Source of the DNA: an alpha proteobacterium SCGC AAA288-E13
GTDB lineage: Bacteria; Pseudomonadota; Alphaproteobacteria; Pelagibacterales; Pelagibacteraceae
Length of the DNA stretch: 23,158 nucleotides
Direction of reading: 5' to 3'
Assembly (NCBI GenBank): GCA_000504605.1
Contig: AZHQ01000011.1
Coordinates: 1 to 23,158 of the forward strand
Of this stretch, positions 8,951-16,825 are shown piece after piece (the stretch's first letter is position 1; each line of letters opens with the position of its first letter). The position numbers were made by a program, and so were the translations under genes. The notes beneath the pieces were generated by a model, which was not told the origin of the DNA, made no database searches, and worked only from the letters and a program-made list of their open reading frames with translations.

Positions 8951-9621
8951 TTAAAAAAATTTTTTTTTAATTCTTTGTTCAAAAAAGTTTGATGTTGTTT
9001 TATTTCTTCTGGCGTCAATTTGATAATTTTTTTTGAATAATTTATAATTTGATCATCCTTTTTTTTTAAGGATTCAGTCTTGTTTTGTATCAAAAAATCT
9101 AAGGTAGGCTCTTTTTGATCAATCAAATTAATATAAACTTTAGATAATAATTCACAATCAACTAATGCATTGTGTTTCTGCCTTTTTGAATTATCAATTC
9201 TAAATTTTTTACATAAAGAATCTAAATTAATAGCAGAACCTGGAAACTTTTCTCGAGCTAACTCTAGTGTATCAATAACTCTATGTTTTTTTATTGTATC
9301 TTTACCGATTTTTTTTAATTCATTATTCAAGTGAGAAAGGTCAAAATCTGCATTGTGAATAATAAGTTTTTTATCATCTATGAATCTTAAAAAATCTTCT
9401 GCAATTTCAGAAAATTTTTTTTGCTTCGACAGAAATTCATCTGAATATCCATGAATTTTTAATGCTTCTTCAGAAACTTTTTTTTCAGGATTTAATAAAC
9501 AACGAAAAAATTTTTTAGTTGGAATTTGATTCTCAAGCTCTATACAACCAATTTCAACTATTCTATGTCCATCTTTTACTGAAAGACCGGTTGTTTCAGT
9601 ATCTAGAACAATTTCGATCAT
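8947..9621 (-). CDS. dnaQ: DNA polymerase III epsilon subunit (3'-5' proofreading exonuclease)
   Basis: DnaQ is the proofreading subunit of the replicase core. The DEDDh exonuclease residues are all visible: Asp7 and Glu9 in VLDTETTG, Asp94 in HNADFDLSHL, His150 and Asp155 in KHNALVDCELL. The C-terminal 50 residues (KKDDQIINYSKKII and onward) are charged and would include the segment that binds the polymerase alpha subunit. At 224 residues it is slightly short of the E. coli protein. It lies one base after coaE, last in the ppsR operon. Confidence 0.95.
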   Translation of the reverse strand: MIEIVLDTETTGLSVKDGHRIVEIGCIELENQIPTKKFFRCLLNPEKKVSEEALKIHGYSDEFLSKQKKFSEIAEDFLRFIDDKKLIIHNADFDLSHLNNELKKIGKDTIKKHRVIDTLELAREKFPGSAINLDSLCKKFRIDNSKRQKHNALVDCELLSKVYINLIDQKEPTLDFLIQNKTESLKKKDDQIINYSKKIIKLTPEEIKQHQTFLNKELKKNFFN

Positions 9622-9622
9622 T

Positions 9623-10192
9623 TTATAAAATTTTTTCTATCACTTTTTTAACATTTTTTTTAATAGAATTATTCTTAAAATTATTTTTTATTACAAAATC
9701 TGATTGCTGTCTTTTAAATTCTACAGGAAGTTGAAGTTTTTTGAATTTTTTTAAAATTTTTGAATTAAAATTCACTTCTTTTTTTAATCTTTTATTAATT
9801 TCTTTTTTTTTTGCATCTACAAAAATTAAAATATCATTTTTTTTATTAATTTTATTCTCCATGAATAGTGGAATATCTAAAATAACAATTTTTTTATTTT
9901 TATTTTTTTTAATAAAATTATTCATTCTAGATCGAACTTCTGGATGAACAATTTTGACAATTTTTTTTAGATTATGTTGAGCGTCCATAATAGCCTTGGA
10001 GATTTCAATTTTTTTTATAGGAAAAGAAACTATATATTTGGGAAGTGCTTTTTTTAATTTCTTATAACATTTTCTGCTTTTTCTATATAATTTAGCAACC
10101 TCAATATCAGCATTAAAAACTGGATAACCAAATTGCTTAGCTACATAACTTTTGCCAGAACCAACATCTCCTAGAACAGCAATTCTAATCAT
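9623..10192 (-). CDS. coaE: Dephospho-CoA kinase
   Basis: CoaE phosphorylates the ribose 3'-OH of dephospho-CoA, the last step of coenzyme A synthesis. The P-loop GDVGSGKS is at residues 8-15, followed by FNADIEVAKLY, which carries the substrate-binding Asp, and the IVILDIPLFME and DAKKKEINKRL segments of the LID/CoA domains. Length is 189 residues. The protein is extremely lysine-rich, especially at the C-terminus, consistent with the AT-biased genome. It follows aroE by 9 bases. Confidence 0.95.
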   Translation of the reverse strand: MIRIAVLGDVGSGKSYVAKQFGYPVFNADIEVAKLYRKSRKCYKKLKKALPKYIVSFPIKKIEISKAIMDAQHNLKKIVKIVHPEVRSRMNNFIKKNKNKKIVILDIPLFMENKINKKNDILIFVDAKKKEINKRLKKEVNFNSKILKKFKKLQLPVEFKRQQSDFVIKNNFKNNSIKKNVKKVIEKIL

Positions 10193-10201
10193 ATATACAC
10201 T

Positions 10202-11068
10202 TTAAAATTTTGAACCAAAATAGGCCAAACTACTAGTTTGGCCTTCCAATACTTCAATCGTTTCATTATCTATTTTTGGTAAGATATTATGCCAAATTTT
10301 AAATGCTAATTGAGCCTGACATATAAACATCATTTTCCCGTTTGCGGTTTCATTTCCTAACTCTTCACCTTTTAAAAGGAAATTTGTTTTACCAGGGTTA
10401 TAAATAACATCATAAAATAATTTCTTTTTTCCAAAAAATTTGGGTTTATGTTTGTTGTAATCTAATTCTATTTTATCATTGTTTTTTAAACCCAAACTTG
10501 TTGCATTAATAATTATATCAAAATCAGGACTTTGACCCCAATCTAAGGTTTCCAAACCTAAAGATATCTTGTAATAATTTTCTAAATCTTTTGCCTTTTC
10601 CTTTGTTCTATTGCTTATATAAACCTTGGTAGCTCCTAATTTTTCCAAAGCCTTAAGTATAGAAGGTGCAACGCCCCCGGCTCCTAAAATAAATACTTTT
10701 TTATTTTTTATATTATAATTTATGTACTCTAAGCTTTGCTTAAACCCACCAACATCTGTGTTATCTCCAATAACAACGTCTACTCCGTTCTCGTTTTCTT
10801 TATAAATTGTGTTTACTGATTGGGTCTCATCTGCTTCGGGACTTAGTTTTTCAAGAAAAGGAATAACTGATTTTTTAAATGGAACAGTTACATTTAACCC
10901 GTTAATTTTTCCATTTCTAACTTCAGCAACTATACCTTTAATATCACTCGCATTAAGCTGCTTTTTATTATAAACAGCATCAATATTATTTTTTTTAATC
11001 CAATAATTGTGCAATTGGGGTGATAAAGAATGTTCAACAGGGTTTCCAATAACTAAATATTTTTTCAT
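10202..11068 (-). CDS. aroE: Shikimate dehydrogenase
   Basis: AroE reduces 3-dehydroshikimate to shikimate with NADPH in the aromatic amino-acid pathway. The 288-residue protein shows the substrate-binding HSLSPQLHN near residue 13, catalytic Lys65 in NVTVPFKK, catalytic Asp105 in GDNTDVGGF and the Rossmann loop GAGGVAPS at 129-136. The C-terminal region ends MMFICQAQLAFKIW, matching the conserved GxxMLxxQA element. The start abuts the stop of the upstream SDR-like fragment, so its translation is probably coupled to that small frame. Confidence 0.96.
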   Translation of the reverse strand: MKKYLVIGNPVEHSLSPQLHNYWIKKNNIDAVYNKKQLNASDIKGIVAEVRNGKINGLNVTVPFKKSVIPFLEKLSPEADETQSVNTIYKENENGVDVVIGDNTDVGGFKQSLEYINYNIKNKKVFILGAGGVAPSILKALEKLGATKVYISNRTKEKAKDLENYYKISLGLETLDWGQSPDFDIIINATSLGLKNNDKIELDYNKHKPKFFGKKKLFYDVIYNPGKTNFLLKGEELGNETANGKMMFICQAQLAFKIWHNILPKIDNETIEVLEGQTSSLAYFGSKF

Positions 11069-11278
11069 CTAAAATTTTTCCATAAAAAGATTTGAAATGC
11101 TTTCAATATCACTTGGGTCACACTGATATGTCTCGGCTTTAATTTCTTTTTTTAAATCATCTAATTTTGCAATATTTCTTACATCTAAAGCTACTTTTAT
11201 ATCTTTAGATGCACACAAACATGCCAGTGATTCATTGAGTTCTTGACCCGCCCCTATAATCAAAATTGATTCACTCAT
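11069..11278 (-). CDS. Truncated short-chain dehydrogenase-like ORF (probable remnant)
   Basis: Only 69 residues, equal to the first third of an SDR Rossmann domain: ILIIGAGQELNES, then a VALDVRNIAKL strand-helix and an AETYQCDPSDIESI segment. The glycine-rich loop of this family normally reads GAGxGL; here the second glycine has become Glu (GAGQEL). The catalytic Ser-Tyr-Lys half is absent and the frame ends directly against the aroE start. It overlaps maf by 8 bases. No SDR sequence remains downstream. It is best read as a deletion remnant kept because it sits inside a coupled operon; a small functional protein cannot be excluded. Confidence 0.65.
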   Translation of the reverse strand: MSESILIIGAGQELNESLACLCASKDIKVALDVRNIAKLDDLKKEIKAETYQCDPSDIESISNLFMEKF

Positions 11279-11858
11279 ATTTACTTAAATATTTTTTTAT
11301 TTGTTTAATAGGCAAGCCCATAATTGTATTTTCATCACCTTCTATTTTTGAAAATAAGGATCTACCCTCACCTTCTATTTGATAAACATTATAAGCATAT
11401 AATGCTTTGTCTTTTATTTTTTTTAAATACGATTTTAATTCTTTATCTGTCATTTGTTTCATAGTTAAATCAGCTTTATCAGTATGATTCCATATCATCG
11501 AACCATTTTTAGATATACAAACTGAACTTATTAAATGGTGTTTTTGACCGTTTAATTTTTGAAGCGTGTTAAAAGCTTCTTCTCTATTTACAGGCTTTGA
11601 AATAAGTTCTCCATCTAAATCTATAACACTATCTGCGCCTAATACGAGTTCATCGTGTTTTTTTTCACTAATTTTGTTTGCTTTTAATTCTGCTAAATTT
11701 TTAGAAATTAACTCCGGTGTTGCACTTATTTCTAAAAGCGACTCTTTTATCTGGTCTTCGTTTATTTTTGCTAGGATAATTTCACATTTTATTCCATTTT
11801 TTTCTAATATTTTTTTTCTTACTTCGCTCTTTGATGCCAAAATTATATTTTTTATCAT
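11271..11858 (-). CDS. maf: Maf family nucleotide pyrophosphatase
   Basis: Maf proteins hydrolyse non-canonical or modified nucleoside triphosphates to monophosphates and are linked to septum inhibition. The 195-residue protein begins with IILASKSEVRKKIL (residues 5-18), the phosphate-binding SxSxRR-like motif of the family. It has catalytic Asp76 in LGADSVI and the LNGQKHHLISSV strand, then the AYNVYQIEGEGRSLFSKIEGD block. It overlaps ppsR by 4 bases. Which Maf subgroup (dTTP/UTP or m7GTP type) cannot be decided by eye. Confidence 0.93.
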   Translation of the reverse strand: MIKNIILASKSEVRKKILEKNGIKCEIILAKINEDQIKESLLEISATPELISKNLAELKANKISEKKHDELVLGADSVIDLDGELISKPVNREEAFNTLQKLNGQKHHLISSVCISKNGSMIWNHTDKADLTMKQMTDKELKSYLKKIKDKALYAYNVYQIEGEGRSLFSKIEGDENTIMGLPIKQIKKYLSKYE

Positions 11859-12673
11859 CGAGAATGAATAATATCATAAATTTTTATTATTGAAGCTGCG
11901 GTCTCCTCCACAGATTTCCTTGTAACGTCTATAATTGGCCAGTTATTTTTTTTAAAAATACTTACTGATACTTCAACTTCTGATCTAATTTTTTCAATAT
12001 CTGTATATGAGTTTGGTTTTTTCTCATTCATAAAGTTCATTCTGTTTTTTCTTACATCTAGTAGCCTTGTTGGTTCTGCTATTAATCCTACTACACATAG
12101 GACTTTGGTGTTTTGTGTTAGGTTAACAGGAATAGAGCTTTCGTTTATTATTGGAATGTTGCAAGTTTTATATCCTCTGTTTGCTAAGTAAATTGATGTT
12201 GGTGTTTTACTTGTTCTACTTATGCCTAAAAGTACAACATCTGATTTTGCTATATTATTTATTGCCCTTCCGTCGTCATGGTTCATTGTAAATTGGATTG
12301 CTTCAATTCTTTTGTAATAATCTTCATCGAGCACATGCTGTCCACTAGGTTTGTGTGAAGCTTCTTGATGTAGTAATTTCGAAAATCTTAATATTAAATC
12401 ATCCAATACTCCAAAACACGGTATATTTGTTTCTTTACTTTTTATTACTAAAAACTTAGCTAATTGAGTATCAACAATAGTATATAAAATAATAGAATTT
12501 TTTTTTTTACAAATATCTAATATTTTCAATATTTGATTTTCTGTTCTTGTAAATGCATATTGATGGGATCTATATTTAAAATTTAAAAACTGAGCTTGTA
12601 GAGCTAAAAAAATTCTATCTAGTGTCTCTCCGGTTGAATCTGATACAAGGTAAACTTCGTGTATTTTGTTCAT
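11855..12673 (-). CDS. ppsR: Pyruvate,phosphate dikinase / PEP synthase regulatory protein (DUF299)
   Basis: Members of this family are bifunctional ADP-dependent kinases and Pi-dependent pyrophosphorylases that switch off and on PPDK or PEP synthase by modifying a threonine beside the catalytic histidine. The 272-residue protein shows VYLVSDSTGETLDRI at 8-22 and the P-loop-like GISRTSKTP at 150-158. A final block VEVSVSIFKKNNWPIIDVTRKSVEETAA completes the family pattern. No PPDK or PEP synthase gene is in the window, so which enzyme it controls is unknown. It is the first gene of the origin-proximal leftward operon and diverges from hemE across a 284-base AT-rich gap. Confidence 0.94.
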   Translation of the reverse strand: MNKIHEVYLVSDSTGETLDRIFLALQAQFLNFKYRSHQYAFTRTENQILKILDICKKKNSIILYTIVDTQLAKFLVIKSKETNIPCFGVLDDLILRFSKLLHQEASHKPSGQHVLDEDYYKRIEAIQFTMNHDDGRAINNIAKSDVVLLGISRTSKTPTSIYLANRGYKTCNIPIINESSIPVNLTQNTKVLCVVGLIAEPTRLLDVRKNRMNFMNEKKPNSYTDIEKIRSEVEVSVSIFKKNNWPIIDVTRKSVEETAASIIKIYDIIHSR

Positions 12674-12691
12674 TTATAAGCTGTTAGTAAA

Positions 12692-12706
12692 TTAATTAAT
12701 TATTAA
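12692..12706. promoter_or_regulatory. CtrA-type site TTAA-N7-TTAA
   Basis: TTAA at 12692-12695 and TTAA at 12703-12706 are separated by exactly seven bases, the full CtrA consensus. In Caulobacter, CtrA binds such sites in the hemE-linked origin to block initiation. In sequence this AT-rich a chance match in the gap is quite possible (roughly one in five by base composition), so position rather than sequence gives it weight. It lies 19 bases before the ppsR start and could also act on that promoter. Confidence 0.35.
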
Positions 12707-12917
12707 CATCATTTGATAATTTCTTTAAATTTTCGGTTTTATTAAAATTTATCAATAACAATTAACATATAACTATAAGTGAAAAACTAAATATAAATAA
12801 TGTTAATTATGAGAATATTTAAATATTTTCTTTAAATTAAAGATAGTTTTAAATTTTATTTTGTTAATAAATATTGAAAAAATTGTGTAAAATAATTAAT
12901 TAACGTTATTAACACAC

Positions 12918-12923
12918 TATAAT
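12918..12923 (+). promoter_or_regulatory. Candidate -10 element for hemE
   Basis: A perfect TATAAT lies 34 bases before the hemE start, just inside the right edge of the candidate origin. No convincing -35 is seen 16-18 bases upstream. The hemE start itself has no Shine-Dalgarno sequence; the preceding 15 bases are only A and T. Confidence 0.35.
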
Positions 12924-12957
12924 ACTAATTATACCTTTACTTATATTTTATTTATTT

Positions 12958-13977
12958 ATGAGAAGATTAAACAACTGTTTAGAAAACAAAAAATATACAA
13001 ATATTCCTATTTGGTTTCTAAGACAAGCAGGAAGATATCTAAAAGAGTTTAGAGATATTAGAAAAAATAATCCTAATTTTATTAATCTTTGTTTAAATAA
13101 AAAACTAGTAAACGAAATAAGTTTGCAACCAATTAAAAAATTTGATTTAGATGCAGTTATATTATTTTCTGATATTTTAATTATTCCTTACGGTCTAGGG
13201 CAAAAAGTTACGTTCAAAAAAAATATAGGCCCTATCCTTGGAGATCTTAACTTGGATTTAATTCTTAATGTTAAAGAAAATGATTTCATAAATCGTATTA
13301 ATCCAGTCTACAAAAGTTTAAATCTTTTAAAAAATAATATGGATTATAAAAATAAAAGCCTAATAGGTTTTGCTGGCGCTCCCTGGACATTGCTTTTTTA
13401 TATGATTCATAAACAATCACCAAAAAAAGATTTTAATAAAAATAAAATTTTAAATGATAAAAATTTATTAGATAAATTAATTGTAAAACTAGAAGATATT
13501 ATATGTTTACACATTGATAAACAAATAGAGGCGGGCGCAAATGTTATACAGCTTTTTGATTCCTGGGCCGGATTATTATCAAAGGACGATCTAAATAAAT
13601 ATTGTTATTCTCCGACTGTAAAAATTGTTAATCATATTAAACAAAAGGGCATACCAATTATTTGTTTTCCTAGAGGCATAAAAAAAGAAGATTATAAGGA
13701 ATTTTGTTCATTCGTTAAGCCGAATGCAATTAGTATTGATTATAAAATTGATCCTGAATGGATAAAAAATAAAGCTAACAACTTACCCATTCAAGGAGGA
13801 TTGGATCCTAAAATTTTATTAACTAGCAAAGAAAATATAAAAAAAAATGTTGATCATTACTTAAATGTTTTTTCCGGATACCCTTATATATTTAATTTGG
13901 GCCACGGCGTTTTACCAGAAACTGATCCGAGCATAATAAAGTATATAATTGATATTATCAGGAAAAAAAAAGCCTAA
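12958..13977 (+). CDS. hemE: Uroporphyrinogen decarboxylase
   Basis: HemE removes the four acetate carboxyls of uroporphyrinogen III to give coproporphyrinogen III. The 339-residue TIM barrel has the signature PIWFLRQAGRYL at 17-28 with the carboxylate-binding arginines 22 and 26. Catalytic Asp72 is in LFSDILIIPYGLG, and GFAGAPWTLLFYM and NLGHGVLPETD are also present. It is the first gene of a heme operon whose next gene, hemH, overlaps its stop by one base. It is the conserved gene flanking the alphaproteobacterial origin. Confidence 0.96.
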   Translation: MRRLNNCLENKKYTNIPIWFLRQAGRYLKEFRDIRKNNPNFINLCLNKKLVNEISLQPIKKFDLDAVILFSDILIIPYGLGQKVTFKKNIGPILGDLNLDLILNVKENDFINRINPVYKSLNLLKNNMDYKNKSLIGFAGAPWTLLFYMIHKQSPKKDFNKNKILNDKNLLDKLIVKLEDIICLHIDKQIEAGANVIQLFDSWAGLLSKDDLNKYCYSPTVKIVNHIKQKGIPIICFPRGIKKEDYKEFCSFVKPNAISIDYKIDPEWIKNKANNLPIQGGLDPKILLTSKENIKKNVDHYLNVFSGYPYIFNLGHGVLPETDPSIIKYIIDIIRKKKA

Positions 13978-14993
13978 TGAAAAAAGCTGTAATACTATTT
14001 AATCTAGGAGGCCCCGATAAACAAGAAAGCGTTGAACCATTCCTTTTTAATTTATTTAATGATCCTGCGATAATTAATATCCCCTCTATTTTTAGGTACC
14101 CATTAGCAAAATTTATTTCTAAAAAAAGAGCTCTGATTACAAAAAATATATATAAAGAAATTGGCAACAAATCTCCAATCCTTGAACTGACACAAGATCA
14201 AGCAAAGAGTTTAGAAAATAATCTGGCAAAAAAAGGCGATTACAAGTGTTTCGTAGTAATGAGATGTTGGCATCCACGAGCTTCAGATGTAATTAAAAAA
14301 GTTAGAGAATATAATCCAGAAGAGATAATACTTTTGCCTCTTTATCCTCAATATTCGGCCTCAACTTCAGGATCCTCTATTAATGAATGGAAAAATTTAT
14401 GCAAAAAAAAAAAATATCATGTCAAAACCAAAACCATTTGTTGTTATCCCACAGAAAATAATTTTATAGCTTCACACATTTCGCTTATAAAAAAAACTCT
14501 AAAAATAATAGAAGATAATAATTTTAAGTTAATTTTTTCTGCTCACGGCTTGCCGAAAAGTAAAATAAAAAAAGGAGATCCTTACCAATGGCAAGTCGAG
14601 GAAACTGTTAAAAAAATAATGTCTAATTTGGAGAATGAAAATTTAAATTATGTAATAAGTTATCAAAGTCGCGTGGGCCCCTTGAAATGGATTGGACCAT
14701 CTACAGATGAAGTAATTATTAAATATTCCAAAGAAAAAAAAGGTATCGTTATAGTGCCTATAGCCTTTGTGTCAGAACACTCAGAAACATTAGTAGAATT
14801 GGATATAGAATATAAAAAATTAGCTGAAAAAAATGGTTGTGGTTTTTATAAAAGAGTACCAGCGCTAGGAATAGAAGAGAATTTTATTAAAGGGCTTACA
14901 GAACTAGTTTTAAAAAGAGAAACAAAAGGTAATTTTGTTTCATCATTAATGTGTCCTAATAAATATGTAAAATGTCCTTGTTTAGAATTATGA
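13977..14993 (+). CDS. hemH: Ferrochelatase, probably [2Fe-2S] type
   Basis: HemH inserts Fe2+ into protoporphyrin IX, the last step of heme synthesis, at the inner membrane. The 338-residue protein has LFNLGGPDKQESVEPFL, the metal-site FSAHGLPKSKIKKGDPYQ, and PIAFVSEHSETLVELD with the conserved Glu. The C-terminus carries three cysteines spaced C-x6-C-x-C (326, 333, 335), and there are cysteines at 155 and 156. This layout resembles the cluster ligands of mycobacterial ferrochelatase, so a [2Fe-2S] cluster is inferred. Translation is coupled to hemE through TAATG. Confidence 0.95.
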   Translation: MKKAVILFNLGGPDKQESVEPFLFNLFNDPAIINIPSIFRYPLAKFISKKRALITKNIYKEIGNKSPILELTQDQAKSLENNLAKKGDYKCFVVMRCWHPRASDVIKKVREYNPEEIILLPLYPQYSASTSGSSINEWKNLCKKKKYHVKTKTICCYPTENNFIASHISLIKKTLKIIEDNNFKLIFSAHGLPKSKIKKGDPYQWQVEETVKKIMSNLENENLNYVISYQSRVGPLKWIGPSTDEVIIKYSKEKKGIVIVPIAFVSEHSETLVELDIEYKKLAEKNGCGFYKRVPALGIEENFIKGLTELVLKRETKGNFVSSLMCPNKYVKCPCLEL

Positions 14994-15012
14994 AAAAATT
15001 CATTTTAGAAAA

Positions 15013-15456
15013 ATGAACAGCTATTTATTATTTAAATCAATTCATCTAATAGTTGTTATTTCTTGGATAGTAGGACTTTTATATTTACCAAGAATTTTTG
15101 TTTACCACAGCGAAGCTGTTACAAAAAACAAATCTGAAGATTCAATATCTACTTTTAAAGTCATGGAAAGAAGACTTTTTATTTATATTATGAATCCTGC
15201 GATGGTCGCATCTTGGATTTTCGGTGGCTTGCTGGTTCATACTATCGGTATAGATAATTTGAGTTCTCTTTGGTTGCAGCTAAAGTTACTTTTTGTGGTA
15301 ATTTTAACTATTTATCATTTCTTTTTATTTAATTGTTTAAGAAAATTTGCTGAAAACAATAATACATTTTCGGCTAAATTTTATAAAATCATCAATGAAA
15401 TACCTACTGTTTTGTTGATTTTAATCATTTTTGTAATAGTTTATAAACCATTGTAG
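15013..15456 (+). CDS. hemJ: Protoporphyrinogen IX oxidase HemJ
   Basis: HemJ is the membrane protein that oxidises protoporphyrinogen IX to protoporphyrin IX in many alphaproteobacteria and cyanobacteria that lack HemY and HemG. The 147-residue protein has about four membrane segments. It has the family start SIHLIVVISWIVGLLYLPRIFVYH with conserved His11, and a conserved lysine at 91 in WLQLKLLFVV, matching the His and Lys reported as essential in HemJ. It sits 19 bases after hemH, so substrate (HemE branch), oxidase and chelatase genes are clustered; only hemF/hemN is missing from the terminal pathway here. Confidence 0.88.
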   Translation: MNSYLLFKSIHLIVVISWIVGLLYLPRIFVYHSEAVTKNKSEDSISTFKVMERRLFIYIMNPAMVASWIFGGLLVHTIGIDNLSSLWLQLKLLFVVILTIYHFFLFNCLRKFAENNNTFSAKFYKIINEIPTVLLILIIFVIVYKPL

Positions 15457-15458
15457 AC

Positions 15459-15487
15459 TTGAAATATTGTTGAATAGTAATTATATT
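15459..15487 (+). promoter_or_regulatory. Candidate sigma70 promoter for rho
   Basis: TTGAAA at 15459-15464 and TATATT at 15482-15487 are exactly 17 bases apart, 35 bases before the rho start. The -10 overlaps the right arm of an inverted repeat at 15469-15491. Confidence 0.5.
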
Positions 15488-15491
15488 CAAC
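15469..15491. repeat. Inverted repeat upstream of rho
   Basis: GTTGAAT (15469-15475) and ATTCAAC (15485-15491) form a perfect 7-bp inverted repeat around a 9-base AT-rich centre, 31 bases before the rho start. It overlaps the candidate rho promoter spacer and -10 box, so it could be an operator. No U-tract follows, so it is not an intrinsic terminator for the hemJ transcript. Confidence 0.5.
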
Positions 15492-15522
15492 TTGTCACTT
15501 CTTAAAAACAATCAATAAAATT

Positions 15523-16794
15523 ATGAATATCCAAGATCTTAAAAAAACTAGTTCTGAAGAACTTATTGCTAAAGCTGAAAAACTTGAAATAGAAAATCCT
15601 AGCACATTAAGAAAGCAAGAAATATTATTTGCTATATTAAAAAAACTTGCTGACAATAAAGAAGAAATCACCGCAGGTGGTGTTCTAGAAGTTTTGCAAG
15701 ATGGCTTTGGTTTTTTGCGGGCAATCGAATCAAACTATTTACCTGGTCCAGATGATATTTATGTTAGTCCAAGTCAAATTAGAAGATTTGGTTTAAGAAC
15801 AGGCGATTCTATAGAAGGTCAAGTAAGATCTCCAAAAAATGGAGAAAGATACTTTGCATTACTTAAAGTTGATCAAATAAATTTTGAAAGTCCTGAAAAA
15901 GGAAAAAATAAAATTGCATTTGATAATTTAACACCCCTTTATCCAGATAAACAATTAAAGATGGAAGTCGAAAAAGAAAAAACTGAAAAAAATCCAGATC
16001 TTACCCAAAGAATTATTGATCTAATTGCTCCCATTGGCAAAGGACAGAGGTCTTTAATAATTTCTCCACCGAAAGCGGGAAAAACAATAATGCTTCAAAA
16101 TATTGCTCATTCGATAGCCACTAATTATCCAGAATGTTACCTTATGGTTTTATTAATTGATGAGCGACCAGAAGAAGTTACAGACATGCAAAGAACTGTC
16201 AAAGGAGAAGTAATTAGTTCTACATTTGATGAACCAGCATCAAGGCACGTTGCTGTTGCTGAAATGGTTATTGAAAAAGCTAAAAGATTAGTAGAACACA
16301 AAAAAGATGTAATAATACTTCTAGACTCTATTACTAGACTTGGCAGAGCATATAATGCCGTTATCCCTAGTTCTGGTAAAGTCCTAACAGGAGGTGTAGA
16401 CGCAAATGCACTGCAAAGACCAAAAAGATTTTTTGGTGCAGCTAGAAATGTAGAAGAAGGTGGATCACTTACTATAGTTTCAACAGCTTTAATTGATACT
16501 GGTAGCAGAATGGACGAAGTAATTTTTGAAGAATTTAAGGGAACTGGAAATAGCGAAGTAATTATGGATAGAAAAGTTCATGATAAAAGAATTTATCCAG
16601 CTGTTGATATTACAAAATCTGGAACGAGAAGAGAAGAACTTATTTTTGAAAAAGGTGATCTTCAAAAGATGAATGTTTTAAGAAGGATAATCAGTTCGAT
16701 GGGGACATTGGATGCTATAGAATTTTTAATTTCTAAATTAAATGCTACCAAAAATAATGCTGAATTTTTTGATTCAATGAACAAACCTGCTTGA
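15523..16794 (+). CDS. rho: Transcription termination factor Rho
   Basis: Rho is the hexameric RNA-dependent ATPase that ends transcription. The 423-residue protein has the N-terminal helical subdomain, the RNA-binding cold-shock fold with GFGFLRA at 61-67, and Walker A SPPKAGKT at 181-188. DERPEE is at 213-218, Walker B LLDSITRL at 266-273, and the secondary RNA-binding Q-loop [18 protein letters not shown] near 282-300. There is no extra insertion domain. It has its own upstream promoter-like sequence. In related genomes rho lies near mnmE; here five accessory genes intervene. Confidence 0.97.
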   Translation: MNIQDLKKTSSEELIAKAEKLEIENPSTLRKQEILFAILKKLADNKEEITAGGVLEVLQDGFGFLRAIESNYLPGPDDIYVSPSQIRRFGLRTGDSIEGQVRSPKNGERYFALLKVDQINFESPEKGKNKIAFDNLTPLYPDKQLKMEVEKEKTEKNPDLTQRIIDLIAPIGKGQRSLIISPPKAGKTIMLQNIAHSIATNYPECYLMVLLIDERPEEVTDMQRTVKGEVISSTFDEPASRHVAVAEMVIEKAKRLVEHKKDVIILLDSITRLGRAYNAVIPSSGKVLTGGVDANALQRPKRFFGAARNVEEGGSLTIVSTALIDTGSRMDEVIFEEFKGTGNSEVIMDRKVHDKRIYPAVDITKSGTRREELIFEKGDLQKMNVLRRIISSMGTLDAIEFLISKLNATKNNAEFFDSMNKPA

Positions 16795-16825
16795 TCTATT
16801 ATTTAAGTTGTGATTGAATAAAATA

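Larger units (their letters stand above)
12674..12957. other. Candidate chromosomal replication origin (oriC) between ppsR and hemE
   Basis: This 284-base gap, the longest in the window, has about 37 G+C bases (13%), well below its neighbours. It lies between the DUF299 and hemE genes, the position of the characterised Caulobacter origin and the proposed Rickettsia origin. Flanking genes mostly run outwards on both sides. Candidate sites are a TTAA-N7-TTAA CtrA-type site at 12692-12706 and a DnaA-box-like TTTTACACA on the minus strand at 12884-12892, one mismatch from TTATNCACA. A weaker match, TTATCAATA, is at 12749-12757. DnaA boxes are not strong, so the call rests on location and composition. 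Confidence 0.6.

Noticed and set aside
9741..9947. Hydrophobic plus-strand frame opposite coaE as a small membrane protein
   Set aside because: It is the complement of lysine codons in coaE (AAA read as TTT for Phe), a common artefact in AT-rich genomes.
12701..12925. Further TTAA pairs as additional CtrA sites
   Set aside because: Spacings checked by hand were 1, 5, 8 or 9 bases rather than 7; TTAA is expected often at this composition.
12674..12957. A small RNA or tRNA gene in the hemE-ppsR gap
   Set aside because: About 13% GC, with no cloverleaf, no stable stem and no terminator hairpin.
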